64,000 bases of DNA from the NCBI GenBank assembly GCA_947475545.1, contig CANJLL010000002.1, forward strand, positions 332,950-396,949, written 5' to 3'. This DNA is from Chloroflexota bacterium (lineage in GTDB: Bacteria; Chloroflexota; Limnocylindria; Limnocylindrales; CSP1-4). Shown here in pieces: positions 53,334-61,947 of this stretch (positions are counted from its first letter, which is position 1; every line of letters begins with the position of its first letter). Position numbers and translations under genes: made by a program. Under the pieces are notes generated by a model, which searched no databases, was not told where the DNA came from, and saw only the letters and a list, made by a program, of their open reading frames with translations.

Positions 53334-54416
53334 TTACGCCGGCCCGAGGTTCTTGAGGACGACGTTCAGCCACGTCAGGTCGGACGCCTGCTGCAGGGTC
53401 AGGCCCTTGTCAAGCGAGCCACCGTCGGTGAAGAACTTGATGGTGTAGGTGATGTCGGCCTCGGCCGCGCCGCCATCGCCCGGGAAGAGCTTCTTCTCGG
53501 CGTAGGCCTTGGCGATGATGTCGATGGTCGCGGGATCGATCGTCTTTGGGACCCACTTCTGGGCGAGCGACTTGAGGTAGCCGCCCGTGGCGTCCGCGTT
53601 GATCTTGCGGTTCTGCTTGATGACCTCGGTCATCAGCGCGAGGACGTCGCCGGGGTTCGCGGCCATCCAGTTGCTGTTCGCGGCGATCATCGAAGGCTTC
53701 AGGTTCGGCAGATCGGTGCTGAAGTTGGCGACGATGCCGAACTTGCTGGCATTGGCGCCCGAGGTGGTGTTGTAGGCGTCGCCGAGCTCGAGCTCGCCGA
53801 TGTCGATCTGGCCGTTGCGAAGGGCGGCGGCGCGCACGTCAGAGCCCTGGATGAAGACTTCCTGGGGCTTGGTGGTGGCGGCGCAGTTGGTCTTCATCCA
53901 GATGGCGGCCATGGCGGTCGAGACCGCGGACGCCGTGTGATGGGCCCAGATCTTGCCGTTGGTGTCGTCGCACTTCTTGATGGACGAGATGCCGGTCAGC
54001 GTCCACTCGTTGTTGAGGCGGTTCCCGATCGTCTTGATGGGGCCGTTCTTCTGGGCCGCGACGAGGAACGACAGGGTCGTGCCGGACGTGACCTGGAACT
54101 GGCCGTTGACGATGCCTTCAACGATCAGGTTGGACTGCGCGATCTCCGGGGTGTCGATCGTGTAGCCAGTCTTGTTGAGGACGTCGATGGCCTCCATCAT
54201 CGCCACCGAGGAGATGCCCCGGGACGTGAAGGCGACGGTGAACTTCTTGCTCCCGGCCAGCGGGACGGCCGTGGGGGCCACGCTGGCGGCGGCGCTCGGA
54301 GCGGCCGTCTTGGGGGCCGCCGTGGGGGCCGGGGTGGCGGCAGCCGAGCAGGCCGTGACGACCAGCCCCGCCGTCAGCACCAGGCTGACCGCCTTGTTGT
54401 TGAAGCGGATGCGCAT
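53334..54416 (-). CDS. ABC transporter substrate-binding lipoprotein (NMT1/SsuA-like)
   Basis: 360 aa, ATG at 54416 with GGGAGGA 4 bases upstream. The signal peptide ends LVVTAC, a plausible lipobox with the Cys as first mature residue, followed by an Ala/Pro/Thr linker. The mature protein begins KKFTVAFTSRGISSVAMMEAIDVLNKTGYTIDT and includes GTTLSFLVAAQKNGPIKTIG, as in NMT1/SsuA-like binders of sulfonates, pyrimidine precursors or aromatic acids. Two Cys (KKCDD, KTNC) may pair. It is the first gene of the five-gene minus-strand unit. The ligand cannot be read from the sequence. Confidence 0.85.
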   Translation of the reverse strand: MRIRFNNKAVSLVLTAGLVVTACSAAATPAPTAAPKTAAPSAAASVAPTAVPLAGSKKFTVAFTSRGISSVAMMEAIDVLNKTGYTIDTPEIAQSNLIVEGIVNGQFQVTSGTTLSFLVAAQKNGPIKTIGNRLNNEWTLTGISSIKKCDDTNGKIWAHHTASAVSTAMAAIWMKTNCAATTKPQEVFIQGSDVRAAALRNGQIDIGELELGDAYNTTSGANASKFGIVANFSTDLPNLKPSMIAANSNWMAANPGDVLALMTEVIKQNRKINADATGGYLKSLAQKWVPKTIDPATIDIIAKAYAEKKLFPGDGGAAEADITYTIKFFTDGGSLDKGLTLQQASDLTWLNVVLKNLGPA

Positions 54417-54430
54417 GAAGTCCTCCCTAT

Positions 54431-54464
54431 GTGCCGATATCGACACTCGCCGAGCAGCCGTATA
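54431..54464 (-). promoter_or_regulatory. putative promoter and operator of the ABC transporter operon
   Basis: TATACG (minus, 54464-54459) is a possible -10, 43 bases before the ATG. Between it and the gene lies a near-perfect 16-bp palindrome, GTGCCGATATCGACAC (54431-54446), placed where a repressor could block transcription. Confidence 0.4.
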
Positions 54465-54636
54465 GCCTCCCCTCTCAGGGTCGCGGCCCGGCTACGATAC
54501 AGCACGCGTGCAAGAGCGCCACGCCGTTTTTGGGCGATCGCCCGAGGCCATCCGGCGCGATTGCGCGGCATCCGGTCCCGGTCTGGCGGGCCCGCCAACT
54601 CGTCGTCGGCCGACCGATCTCCCAAGGAGCCCCGCC

Positions 54637-55776
54637 ATGGTCCGCCTCCACACCAACCTGTGCGACCGTCTCGGCATCGAGCATCCGATCGTCCAGGCGG
54701 GGATGGCCGTCCACGGCGCCGAGGAGATCCCGCCCTCGCCAGTCGCCCTGGTCGCCGCGGTCTCGAACGGCGGCGGGCTGGGCGTCCTGGGTGACAACTT
54801 CCACGACCTCGACGAGATGGAGGCGGCCATCCGCCAGGTGAAGGCGCTCGTGGGGGCGCGCCCGTTCGGCGTCGACTTCCTGATTCCGGCCAGCCGCGAG
54901 GAGGTCACCACCAGCGACAACCGCGAGGCCTACCGGCAGGCCGTCGCCGCCCACCCCCGGCACGCCGCATTCGTGGCGGCGCTCATCGAGACCCATGGCC
55001 TGACTCCGGCCGAGCCGGCGGACCGCGCCCCAATCTCGACGGCGGTCCTCCGCCGGAAGATCGAGCTGGTGCTCGACCACCGCGTCCCCGTCTTCGCGGC
55101 CGCAGCCGGCGAGCCGCCCGAGTGGTTCACCGCCGCCGGCCACGCCCAGGGGATGCAGTTCATCGGGATGTGCGGGGCGGTTCGCCATGCGCACCGGCAG
55201 GTGCAGGCCGGGGTGGACATCATCACGGCCCAGGGCACCGAGGCCGGCGGCCACACCGGCAACGTCGCCACGTTTGTCCTGGTGCCCCAGGTCGTCTCCG
55301 CAGTGGCGCCCCGCCCGGTGCTGGCCGCCGGCGGCATCGGGACGGGACGGCAGATGGCGGCCGCGCTGGCGCTCGGGGCGCAGGGCGTCTGGGTGGGGAC
55401 CGCGTTCCTGGCGTCCGAGGAGACGGGGATTCCAGCGGCCCACCAGGCGCAGATCCTCGCCAGCCCGTCCGAGGCCTTCACCCTCAGCCGGTACGCCTCC
55501 GGGAAGCAGCAGCGCGGGCTGATCAGCCCGATCAAGGATGCGTGGGCCGCCTCGGGGCTGGAGCCCCTGGCGTTCCCCATCCAGCGCCTGCTCCAGGAGC
55601 CACTCCTCCGAGCAGCGCGGGCCGCCGGCCGCTGGGACCTGGTCCCCAACCTGGCCGGCCAGGTCGCGGGGATGATCACCGAGCGGCGGCCGGCGGCGCA
55701 GATCCTGCGCGACATGGTGGACGAGGCCGCCGCCGCGATCGAGGACCTGGGCGCGTTGGTCGTCCGGCAACGCTGA
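54637..55776 (+). CDS. nitronate monooxygenase / 2-nitropropane dioxygenase family FMN enzyme
   Basis: 379 aa, AAGGAG 7 bases before the ATG. A TIM-barrel FMN protein: NLCDRLGIEHPIVQAGMA at the start, AAVSNGGGLGVLG, the catalytic-His region TAQGTEAGGHTGN, and the phosphate-binding VLAAGGIGTGRQMAAALALGAQGVWVGTAFLASEE. Family enzymes oxidise alkyl nitronates such as propionate-3-nitronate; some members act as enoyl reductases. It is divergent from the ABC transporter operon. Confidence 0.85.
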   Translation: MVRLHTNLCDRLGIEHPIVQAGMAVHGAEEIPPSPVALVAAVSNGGGLGVLGDNFHDLDEMEAAIRQVKALVGARPFGVDFLIPASREEVTTSDNREAYRQAVAAHPRHAAFVAALIETHGLTPAEPADRAPISTAVLRRKIELVLDHRVPVFAAAAGEPPEWFTAAGHAQGMQFIGMCGAVRHAHRQVQAGVDIITAQGTEAGGHTGNVATFVLVPQVVSAVAPRPVLAAGGIGTGRQMAAALALGAQGVWVGTAFLASEETGIPAAHQAQILASPSEAFTLSRYASGKQQRGLISPIKDAWAASGLEPLAFPIQRLLQEPLLRAARAAGRWDLVPNLAGQVAGMITERRPAAQILRDMVDEAAAAIEDLGALVVRQR

Positions 55777-55796
55777 GCCGGGGTCCCGCGGCCGCC

Positions 55797-55802
55797 TACA
55801 AT
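55797..55802 (+). promoter_or_regulatory. possible -10 element (TACAAT)
   Basis: CTACAATC lies 65 bases before the LLM monooxygenase start, the same word as before 57884. Confidence 0.4.
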
Positions 55803-55867
55803 CGCGGCTCGTGCGAGCCGATGGCGGTCGTCCGGGCCGGTCGTCGCACCCAGCGTCGGTGGCAGCC

Positions 55868-57244
55868 ATGACCGCCAGCCAGATGCGCCTCGGGCTGTTC
55901 ATCCGACCCGCCGGGTTCTCCGTGGCCGCCTGGCGCCACCCGGGCTCGCAGCCCGACGCCAACGTCAACTTTGGGCACTTCGCGGAGCTGGCGCGCACGG
56001 CGGAGCGCGGCTGCTTCGACATGCTCTTCTCGGCCGATGGCCTGTCGGCGGAGACCGTCGGGGGCCGGTCCAGCATGCATCGGATGTCGCATGTGGTCTG
56101 GATCGAGCCCGCCACGCTGCTGGCGGCCCTGGCGGCCGTCACGACCCACATCGGCCTCGTGTGCACGGCCAGCACCACCTACGAGGAGCCGTACTCCATC
56201 GCTCGGCGGTTCGCGTCGCTCGACCTGGTCAGCGGCGGACGCGCCGGCTGGAACCTGGTGACCACGGCAAATCCCGCCGCCGCGAAGAACTACAGCCTGG
56301 ACGCCCACCCGCCAAAGGCGGACCGCTATCGGCGGGCGCGCGAGTTCGTCGATGTCGTCGTGGGCCTGTGGGACAGCTGGGACGGCGACGCGTTCGTGCG
56401 CGACCAGGCTTCGGGCGTCTTCTTCGACCCCGCGAAGATGCACGCGCTGGGGCACGCGGGCGAACACTTCCGCGTGGAGGGTCCGCTCAACGTGGCCCGG
56501 TCGCCGCAGGGCCGCCCCGTCGTGGTGCAGGCCGGGGCGTCCGAGGCCGGGCGTCAGCTCGCGGCCGAGACCGCCGAGGTGGTCTTCTGCGCCACCCCCA
56601 CCATCGAGGAGGCCCGCGCCTTCTACGCGGACGTCAAGCGCCGGATGCCGGCGGCGGGCCGTGAACCGGATGAGCTGAAGATCATGCCGGGCATCTTCGT
56701 GACGGTGGGGCGCACCGAAGAGGAGGCCCGCGAGAAGCGCGCGCTCCTGCAGGACCTCATCCACCCGGCGGTCGGGCTGGGCCTGCTGTCGAAGCACGTC
56801 GGGCTGGACTTGACCGAGCTGGACCCCGATGGCCCGTTCCCGGAGCTGCCCGAAGGGCACGACAAGATCCACCTCTACCGCGCCCAGGTGGTCAGCGACC
56901 TGGCGAAGCGCGAGGGCCTGAACCTTGGCCAGCTGGCCATCCTGTTCGCCGACGGGCGCGGCCACTTCGAGGTCTGCGGCACGCCGGGCCAGGTCGTGGA
57001 CGCGATGGAGGCATGGTTCACGACCGGTGCCGCCGACGGCTTCAACGTCCTGCCGCCGGTGCTCCCGGCGTCCCTGGACGACTTCGTGGATCTCGTGGTC
57101 CCAGAGCTCCAGCGGCGCGGGCTCTTCCGCGAGCGCTACGAGGAGACGACGCTGCGGGGCCACCTGGGTCTCAGCGTCCCGAACCGTGGCGTCCGGCCCA
57201 TCCCGCGCCCGGGTCCCGCCGGCCGGGCTGATCGGCCGGGCTGA
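55868..57244 (+). CDS. LLM-class flavin-dependent monooxygenase (NtaA/SnaA/DszA family)
   Basis: 458 aa two-component FMNH2-dependent monooxygenase. Evidence: LGLFIRPAGFSVAAWRHPG, FAELARTAERGCFDMLFSADG, VTTHIGLVCTASTTYEEPY, and SGGRAGWNLVTTANPAAAKNYS, which is the conserved core of the NtaA/DszA branch. RPVVVQAGASEAGRQLAA also fits. Such enzymes cleave C-N or C-S bonds in aminopolycarboxylates, sulfones or heterocycles and need an NAD(P)H:flavin reductase, none of which is adjacent. The stop codon lies inside a short tandem repeat. Confidence 0.87.
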   Translation: MTASQMRLGLFIRPAGFSVAAWRHPGSQPDANVNFGHFAELARTAERGCFDMLFSADGLSAETVGGRSSMHRMSHVVWIEPATLLAALAAVTTHIGLVCTASTTYEEPYSIARRFASLDLVSGGRAGWNLVTTANPAAAKNYSLDAHPPKADRYRRAREFVDVVVGLWDSWDGDAFVRDQASGVFFDPAKMHALGHAGEHFRVEGPLNVARSPQGRPVVVQAGASEAGRQLAAETAEVVFCATPTIEEARAFYADVKRRMPAAGREPDELKIMPGIFVTVGRTEEEAREKRALLQDLIHPAVGLGLLSKHVGLDLTELDPDGPFPELPEGHDKIHLYRAQVVSDLAKREGLNLGQLAILFADGRGHFEVCGTPGQVVDAMEAWFTTGAADGFNVLPPVLPASLDDFVDLVVPELQRRGLFRERYEETTLRGHLGLSVPNRGVRPIPRPGPAGRADRPG

Positions 57245-57397
57245 TCGGCCGGGCTGACCGCCGGCGAGGTTGGCCGGGCTGACCGCCGGCGAGGTTGGCC
57301 GGGCTGACCGCCGGCGAGGTTGGCCGCGCTGTCGGCCGGCGAGGTTGGCCGCGCTGTCGGCCGGCGAGGTTGGCCGCGCTGTCGGCCGGCGAGGTTG
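57221..57397. repeat. tandem repeat array: 13-bp x2 then 25-bp x6
   Basis: Two 13-bp units (GGCCGGGCTGATC, 57221-57246) run into six 25-bp units from 57248. Units 1-3 (57248-57322) are identical to each other, as are units 4-6 (57323-57397); the two types differ at three positions. The array starts within the last codons of the LLM monooxygenase gene. Confidence 0.92.
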
Positions 57398-57784
57398 GCC
57401 AACTTCATCTGGCCGACCGCCGGCACGAGAGGCCGGGCCAATCCGGGTCGGGCCGCACTTCTGGCCCCGGCCGAATCTGGGCTCCACCGGATTCCCACCC
57501 CGATGTCATACGGCGTCCGCCCACCAGCCTGGACGGCTGGCGCCGGCCGAAATCGGCGGCATTCCCCACCGGGTGCCCGGGCTGTGGCCATTCGGTGACG
57601 TCGAGAGCCTCTCCGGCGTCGGGACGGGCCCGATCTTCGGCCACCTCTCGCCCAATGCCATCCCCTTGGGAATCTGGCAAACCCGGCCGCGAAGTCCGAG
57701 GCGGCGACAGCCGGCCGCGAAGTCCGGGGCGGCGAGGCCCCGATCGATCCGCCCGACTGGCCGAATTCGGCCCCGGACCATGGC
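57398..57784. other. intergenic region with dispersed-repeat sequence
   Basis: No gene recognised. Contains the second copy of the dispersed intergenic repeat (57501-57516 and 57647-57677 match 11884-11899 and 12011-12041). An imperfect 28-bp-period duplication follows, with 25-bp copies at 57683-57707 and 57711-57735 differing at one base. Confidence 0.55.
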
Positions 57785-57790
57785 TACAAT
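57785..57790 (+). promoter_or_regulatory. possible -10 element (TACAAT)
   Basis: CTACAATC lies 94 bases before the acyl-CoA dehydrogenase start; no clear -35. Confidence 0.4.
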
Positions 57791-57883
57791 CGGCCGGAGA
57801 TCATGATCAGCCCCATCGCCCTCACGGGCGACGCGCGGGCGCCATCACACCCGGGAGTCAGCCCGGGCACGCGAGGTGCGACG

Positions 57884-59047
57884 ATGGACTTTGAACTGTC
57901 TGAAGAACACCAGATGCTCCGGGACATGGTCCGGACGTTCGTCGACAAGGAGCTCATCCCGCTCGAGAACGCGCTGGGCCCCAACCGCGAGATCACGCCG
58001 GACGTCATGAAGGGCATCCAGGCGAAGACCAAGGAGATGGGCCTCTGGATGCTCGACGTGCCGGAGGAGTACGGCGGCGCCGGGCTGGACCTGATGAGCC
58101 GGTGCATCATCGACGAGCAGGTCGGACGCACGTCCCTGTTCCACTGGCACTGGTATCCCACCTTCGGCCCCGCCCTGCGCCCGGTGCTCCTGCACTGCAA
58201 CGAGGAGCAGAAGCAGCGCTTCCTCTGGCCGGTCCTGCGCGGCGAGATCCGGATCTGCTTCGCGCAGACCGAGCCAGACGCGGGGAGCGACCCCGCGAAC
58301 CTGCGCACGCGCGCGGTCCGCGACGGCGACGACTACGTCATCAACGGCAACAAGCGGTTCATCACCGCGGCCGGCGAGTCGCAGTACGCGCAGCTGATGG
58401 CCGCGACGGATCCCGAGAAGGGCTCCAAGGGCGGGATCACCTGCTTCATCGTGGATCTCAAGGCCAAGGGCGTGACGGTCACGGAGAGCTGGCCCAACAT
58501 CACCGGCGAGTGTCTCTGGGAGATCGCTCTCGACAACGTCCGGGTCCCGGCCGCTAACATCATCGGCGAGGTGGGCCAGGGCTTTGAGCTGGGCCAGAAG
58601 TTCCTGACCGAGGCGCGGATCAAGGCGCATGGCGCCCGGTCCGTGGGCGCGGCGCAGCGCTGCCTGGACATGATGATCGAGTACAGCCAGCAGCGGGTCA
58701 CGTTCGGCCAGCCGCTATCGGACCGGCAGGCCATCCAGTTCATGATCGTGGACTCGGCGATGGAGATCCGCATGGTCCGCAACCTGGTCTACGAGTGCGC
58801 GTGGCGCAGCGACCGGGGCGAGGACATCCGCGACCTGTCGTACATGGTCAAGATCCAGGGCACCGAGATGGTCACCCGCGTCGCGGATCGCGCCATCCAG
58901 ATCCACGGCGGCATGGGCGTCAGCCGCGAGCTGCCGCTGGAGCACTTCTACCGCGAGGCCCGCGCCGTCCGGATCAACGAGGGCGCCACCGAGGTGCTCC
59001 GCTGGCGCCTGGCGCGCAACCTGATGCGCAAGCCCAAGCGGAGCTGA
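57884..59047 (+). CDS. acyl-CoA dehydrogenase
   Basis: 387 aa, GAGGTG 5 bases before the ATG at 57884; an in-frame upstream ATG at 57803 lacks this and its residues are not family-like. MDFELSEEHQMLRDMVRTFVDKE is a standard start. FAQTEPDAGSDPANLRTRA and the IQIHGGMGVSRELPLEH flavin/CoA motif are present, with the catalytic Glu in RINEGATEVLRW. It introduces a 2,3-double bond in an acyl-CoA, passing electrons to ETF. It is followed at once by two CoA-transferase genes, suggesting that the substrate is activated by CoA transfer. Confidence 0.9.
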   Translation: MDFELSEEHQMLRDMVRTFVDKELIPLENALGPNREITPDVMKGIQAKTKEMGLWMLDVPEEYGGAGLDLMSRCIIDEQVGRTSLFHWHWYPTFGPALRPVLLHCNEEQKQRFLWPVLRGEIRICFAQTEPDAGSDPANLRTRAVRDGDDYVINGNKRFITAAGESQYAQLMAATDPEKGSKGGITCFIVDLKAKGVTVTESWPNITGECLWEIALDNVRVPAANIIGEVGQGFELGQKFLTEARIKAHGARSVGAAQRCLDMMIEYSQQRVTFGQPLSDRQAIQFMIVDSAMEIRMVRNLVYECAWRSDRGEDIRDLSYMVKIQGTEMVTRVADRAIQIHGGMGVSRELPLEHFYREARAVRINEGATEVLRWRLARNLMRKPKRS

Positions 59048-60273
59048 TGACGGCTCAGGCCGGTGGGGGCGCCTCCGGGACCACCCGGCCCCCCGCCATC
59101 ACATCGCGTCCCCGCGTCCTGGAGATCAGCAGCCCTATCACGGCGGCGGCCGGCCGCTTCCTGGCCGACGCCGGCGCCGAGGTGGTCAAGGTGGAGGCCC
59201 CGACGCCGGGCGTTGCCGCGCCGGCGGTTGGCGAAGCGCTCGCGCTCCGGCTCTACCGCGACACGGACAAGCGGTCGATCACGATCGACCTGGCTTCGGC
59301 CGCCGGCCGGGCGGTCCTCAGGCGCCTGGCGCCCAACTTTGACATCGTCCTGGAATCCGGCGAGCCCGGCTGGCTGGCGTCCATCGACGCCGGCTGGGAC
59401 GCGCTCCACGCCGCCAACCCTGGGCTGACGCTGGCGTCCATCACGCCCTTCGGCCAGTGGGGGCCGTACAGCCACTACAAGGCCGACGACCTGGTGGTCT
59501 TCGCCATGGGCGGGATGATGTTCGTCTCCGGCGTGCCGGAGCTGCCGCCCGTGATCGCTCCGTGCGAGCAGGGCTTCGTGGCCGGGGGCATCCACGCGGC
59601 GATGGCCGCGCTGGCCTGCTGGCGGGCGACGCGCCTGCGCGGGTCGCCCGGTGAGTGGATCGACGTCTCCCTGGTGGAGGCGCTGGCCGCCCAGGAGAAC
59701 ACGATCACCAACTTCAAGGGCGGCAGTGACTTCACCCGGCGCGAAGGCAGCCAGCACCGCAACGGGAACCCGGGCCGCGTCTTCCGCTGCAAGGACGGCT
59801 ACGTCCACCTGCTGATCCAGCACGACGAGCAGGTCTGGGCGCGCTTCGTGGCCTGGCTGGGCAACCCGCCGGAACTCCAGGGCGAGGGCTTCGAGACTCT
59901 GCTGGCCCGGCGCAGCAAGGCCGACATCATTACGGAGACCACCGCCCGAATCCTGCTCACGCGCACGCGCGAGGAGATCTTTGACGGCGGCCAGGAGGCG
60001 CACCTGCCCATCGCGGCGGTCTTCTCCATCACGGAGGCGCTGGCCGACCCGCAGGTGGTCCACATGAACGTGCTGGAACGGGTGCCGGGGGGCGGAGCCG
60101 CCGGCCCGGCCGAAGCCGGCTACCGGACCCTCCGGCCGCCCTTCCAGCGGGGTCGAAGCCTGCCGGCGAGGCGCCCGGCGCCGACGCCCGGGCAGGACAC
60201 GGAGGCGGTTCTGGCCGAGCTGGGGCTGGGAGCCGACGAGATCGCGCAGCTGCGGAGGGACGGCGTTGTCTAG
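59047..60273 (+). CDS. class III CoA-transferase (CaiB/BaiF family), copy 1
   Basis: 408 aa; its ATG overlaps the acyl-CoA dehydrogenase stop (TGATGA). Family features: RVLEISSPITAAAGRFLADAGAEVVKVEAP, DTDKRSITIDLASAAGRAVLRRLAPNFDIVLES, SITPFGQWGPYSHYKADDLVVFAMGG (the catalytic Asp is probably in this DD), and GEWIDVSLVEALAA. The start of the family fold is slightly divergent from copy 2. It would move CoA between carboxylic acids such as succinate and the pathway substrate. The C-terminal 50 residues are Pro/Arg/Gly-rich. Confidence 0.85.
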   Translation: MTAQAGGGASGTTRPPAITSRPRVLEISSPITAAAGRFLADAGAEVVKVEAPTPGVAAPAVGEALALRLYRDTDKRSITIDLASAAGRAVLRRLAPNFDIVLESGEPGWLASIDAGWDALHAANPGLTLASITPFGQWGPYSHYKADDLVVFAMGGMMFVSGVPELPPVIAPCEQGFVAGGIHAAMAALACWRATRLRGSPGEWIDVSLVEALAAQENTITNFKGGSDFTRREGSQHRNGNPGRVFRCKDGYVHLLIQHDEQVWARFVAWLGNPPELQGEGFETLLARRSKADIITETTARILLTRTREEIFDGGQEAHLPIAAVFSITEALADPQVVHMNVLERVPGGGAAGPAEAGYRTLRPPFQRGRSLPARRPAPTPGQDTEAVLAELGLGADEIAQLRRDGVV

Positions 60274-61504
60274 CGAAGGGGCTCGCCCCGTGGCCCGGTC
60301 TGCGTCCCGGCCGATGCCCCTCGCCGGCGTCCGGATCCTCGCCTTCACCCATGTTGCCGCCGGGCCGTACTGCACGCTCCAGCTGGCGGCCCTGGGCGCG
60401 GAGGTGATCAAGGTGGAATCGTCCACCCGGATCGACTTGTGGCGCTGGGACAAGAACCGCGACCCCGAGCGGTCGCTGCGGTTCATCGACCACAACAAGA
60501 ACGCGCGGAGCGTGACGCTCAACCTCAAGACGGACGAGGGCCGCGCGCTGGCGAAGGAGTTGGCCGCGAAGTCCGACGTGGTCATCGAGAACTTCGCCGC
60601 CGGCGTCCTGGACCGGCTGGGGCTGGGCTGGGACGTGCTCTCCCGGGGTCGCGAGGACCTGATCCTGGTGCACATGTCCGGGCTGGGCGCGTCCGGTCCA
60701 CGCTCCGCCTACGTCACGTATGGCCCCAGCATGATGGCCATCTCCGGGATGACCCACCTCTGGAACCAGCCCGAGCGCGAGGAGCCGGTGGGCTCTCAGA
60801 CCTCCTACCCGGACTACCTGGTGGGCTCGTACGCGGCGTACGCGATTGTCGCGGCGCTGGTCGACCGGGACATGGAGGGGGCCGGGCGCGAAATCGACCT
60901 GATCCAGCTGGACGTGGTCGAGACCGCGATGGGGCCCGCGGTGGTCGCCGCTGCGAACGAGCTGGCGCCGGTGGGGCCGAAGGGGAACCGGGTGCCCGAT
61001 GCGGTCCCGCACGACACGTACCCGTGCGTGGGCGGCAACGACGACTGGTGCGTCATCTCCGTTGCGACCGACGACGAGTGGGCTTCGCTGGCCGGGCTCA
61101 TCGGCGGCGCAGCGGCGGCTCCGCGGTTCGCTTCGGCGGCCGGGCGGGTCGCGGCGCGGGCGGAGATCGATGGGATCGTGGGCGCCTGGACGCGCGAGCG
61201 CTCGGCACACCAGGTGTTCGAGGCCTGCCAGTCCGTGGGCGTTGCCGCTGGGGTCGTGGCCACGGGCCGCGACCTGATGCAGGATCGTCACCTCGCCGAG
61301 CGCGGCTTCCTGCTGGAGATGGAGCACGCGGCGATGGGCCCGGTCAAGCTGCCGGGCCTGGCCTTCCGCTTCGACCACGACCCGCTCCCCACCTGGCGCC
61401 TGGGCCCGCTCATGGGCCAGGACAACGTCTACGTGCTGGGCGAGGTCCTGGGCCGCTCCCCCGCCGACATCGCCCGCCTGGAATCCGAGGGCGTCGTCAA
61501 GTAG
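60266..61504 (+). CDS. class III CoA-transferase (CaiB/BaiF family), copy 2
   Basis: 412 aa. The TTG start at 60266 is supported by GGAGGG 6 bases upstream; GTG 60290 and ATG 60314 are alternatives. It has GVRILAFTHVAAGPYCTLQLAALGAEVIKVE, NKNARSVTLNLKTDEGRALAKELAAKSDVVIENFAAG, and SYPDYLVGSYAAYAIVAAL with the catalytic Asp. It is only distantly similar to copy 1, and the genes overlap by 8 bases, so the two may form a heteromer or act on different acids of one pathway. Confidence 0.88.
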   Translation: MSSEGARPVARSASRPMPLAGVRILAFTHVAAGPYCTLQLAALGAEVIKVESSTRIDLWRWDKNRDPERSLRFIDHNKNARSVTLNLKTDEGRALAKELAAKSDVVIENFAAGVLDRLGLGWDVLSRGREDLILVHMSGLGASGPRSAYVTYGPSMMAISGMTHLWNQPEREEPVGSQTSYPDYLVGSYAAYAIVAALVDRDMEGAGREIDLIQLDVVETAMGPAVVAAANELAPVGPKGNRVPDAVPHDTYPCVGGNDDWCVISVATDDEWASLAGLIGGAAAAPRFASAAGRVAARAEIDGIVGAWTRERSAHQVFEACQSVGVAAGVVATGRDLMQDRHLAERGFLLEMEHAAMGPVKLPGLAFRFDHDPLPTWRLGPLMGQDNVYVLGEVLGRSPADIARLESEGVVK

Positions 61505-61585
61505 CCTCGGGGCGGCGCTGCCGGCGCGCCCCGCCATCCGATCTCTATCCCGCCGCGGGTCGCGCGGGCGCCGGCCGCGTCCGTC

Positions 61586-61634
61586 CTCGCCGACCCTCGC
61601 CGACCCTCGCCGACCCGCGCCGACCCGCGCCGAG
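61586..61634. repeat. 10-bp tandem repeat, about five units
   Basis: Units of CTCGCCGACC (three) then CGCGCCGACC, the last unit partial, lie in the 443-bp gap after copy 2 of the CoA-transferase. Confidence 0.85.
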
Positions 61635-61639
61635 TTTCC

Positions 61640-61751
61640 CCAGTACGCGCACCCAGTGAGCACTATCCAAGGCTGCCAGCGCGACCGGGGGCGGTCCAAG
61701 CGTGGCAGCGCGGCCAGTGCTTCCAGTACGCGCACCCAGTGAATGTACTGG
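61640..61751. repeat. 20-bp direct repeat with inverted repeat
   Basis: CCAGTACGCGCACCCAGTGA occurs at 61640-61659 and 61723-61742, with further related words between (CCAAGGCTGCCAGCGCG and CCAAGCGTGGCAGCGCG). The second copy begins with CCAGTAC, which pairs with GTACTGG at 61745-61751. It could be an imperfect 83-bp duplication. No gene is seen here. Confidence 0.75.
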
Positions 61752-61800
61752 CACGAATTCCGACGTAGCGTTCATGGGGTGGACGTACTGCGATTTCGTG

Positions 61801-61830
61801 CCGCTCGGGGCCGCTCGGGGCCGCTCGGGG
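61801..61830. repeat. 10-bp tandem repeat CCGCTCGGGG x3
   Basis: Three perfect units in the same intergenic gap, followed by a degenerate GGGCGGGGTGCGGCGGGG stretch. Confidence 0.85.
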
Positions 61831-61905
61831 CCGGGCGGGGTGCGGCGGGGTGCGCCAGGGCCGGCGGCAGTGCGGCTGAGATCCGCCTCGGCCTCCGGAA
61901 TCGAA

Positions 61906-61933
61906 ACGGCCCCGGCCGCAAGGCCGGGGCCGT
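61906..61933. terminator. strong hairpin terminator between convergent genes
   Basis: ACGGCCCCGGCC, loop GCAA, GGCCGGGGCCGT forms a perfect 12-bp stem, flanked by GAATC and GATTC. On the minus strand it is followed by TTTCG, suiting termination of the thiolase/DUF35 unit 15 bases after its stop; it may also serve the plus strand. Confidence 0.75.
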
Positions 61934-61947
61934 GATTCGGAACGGGG

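Noticed and set aside
57248..57397. The 25-bp repeat array as a CRISPR.
   Set aside because: Units are directly adjacent with no spacers, and no cas gene is present.
57270..57894. Several overlapping open frames through the minisatellite and following gap.
   Set aside because: They translate into repeat-derived Gly/Arg/Ala peptides, lack ribosome binding sites and change with the repeat copy number.
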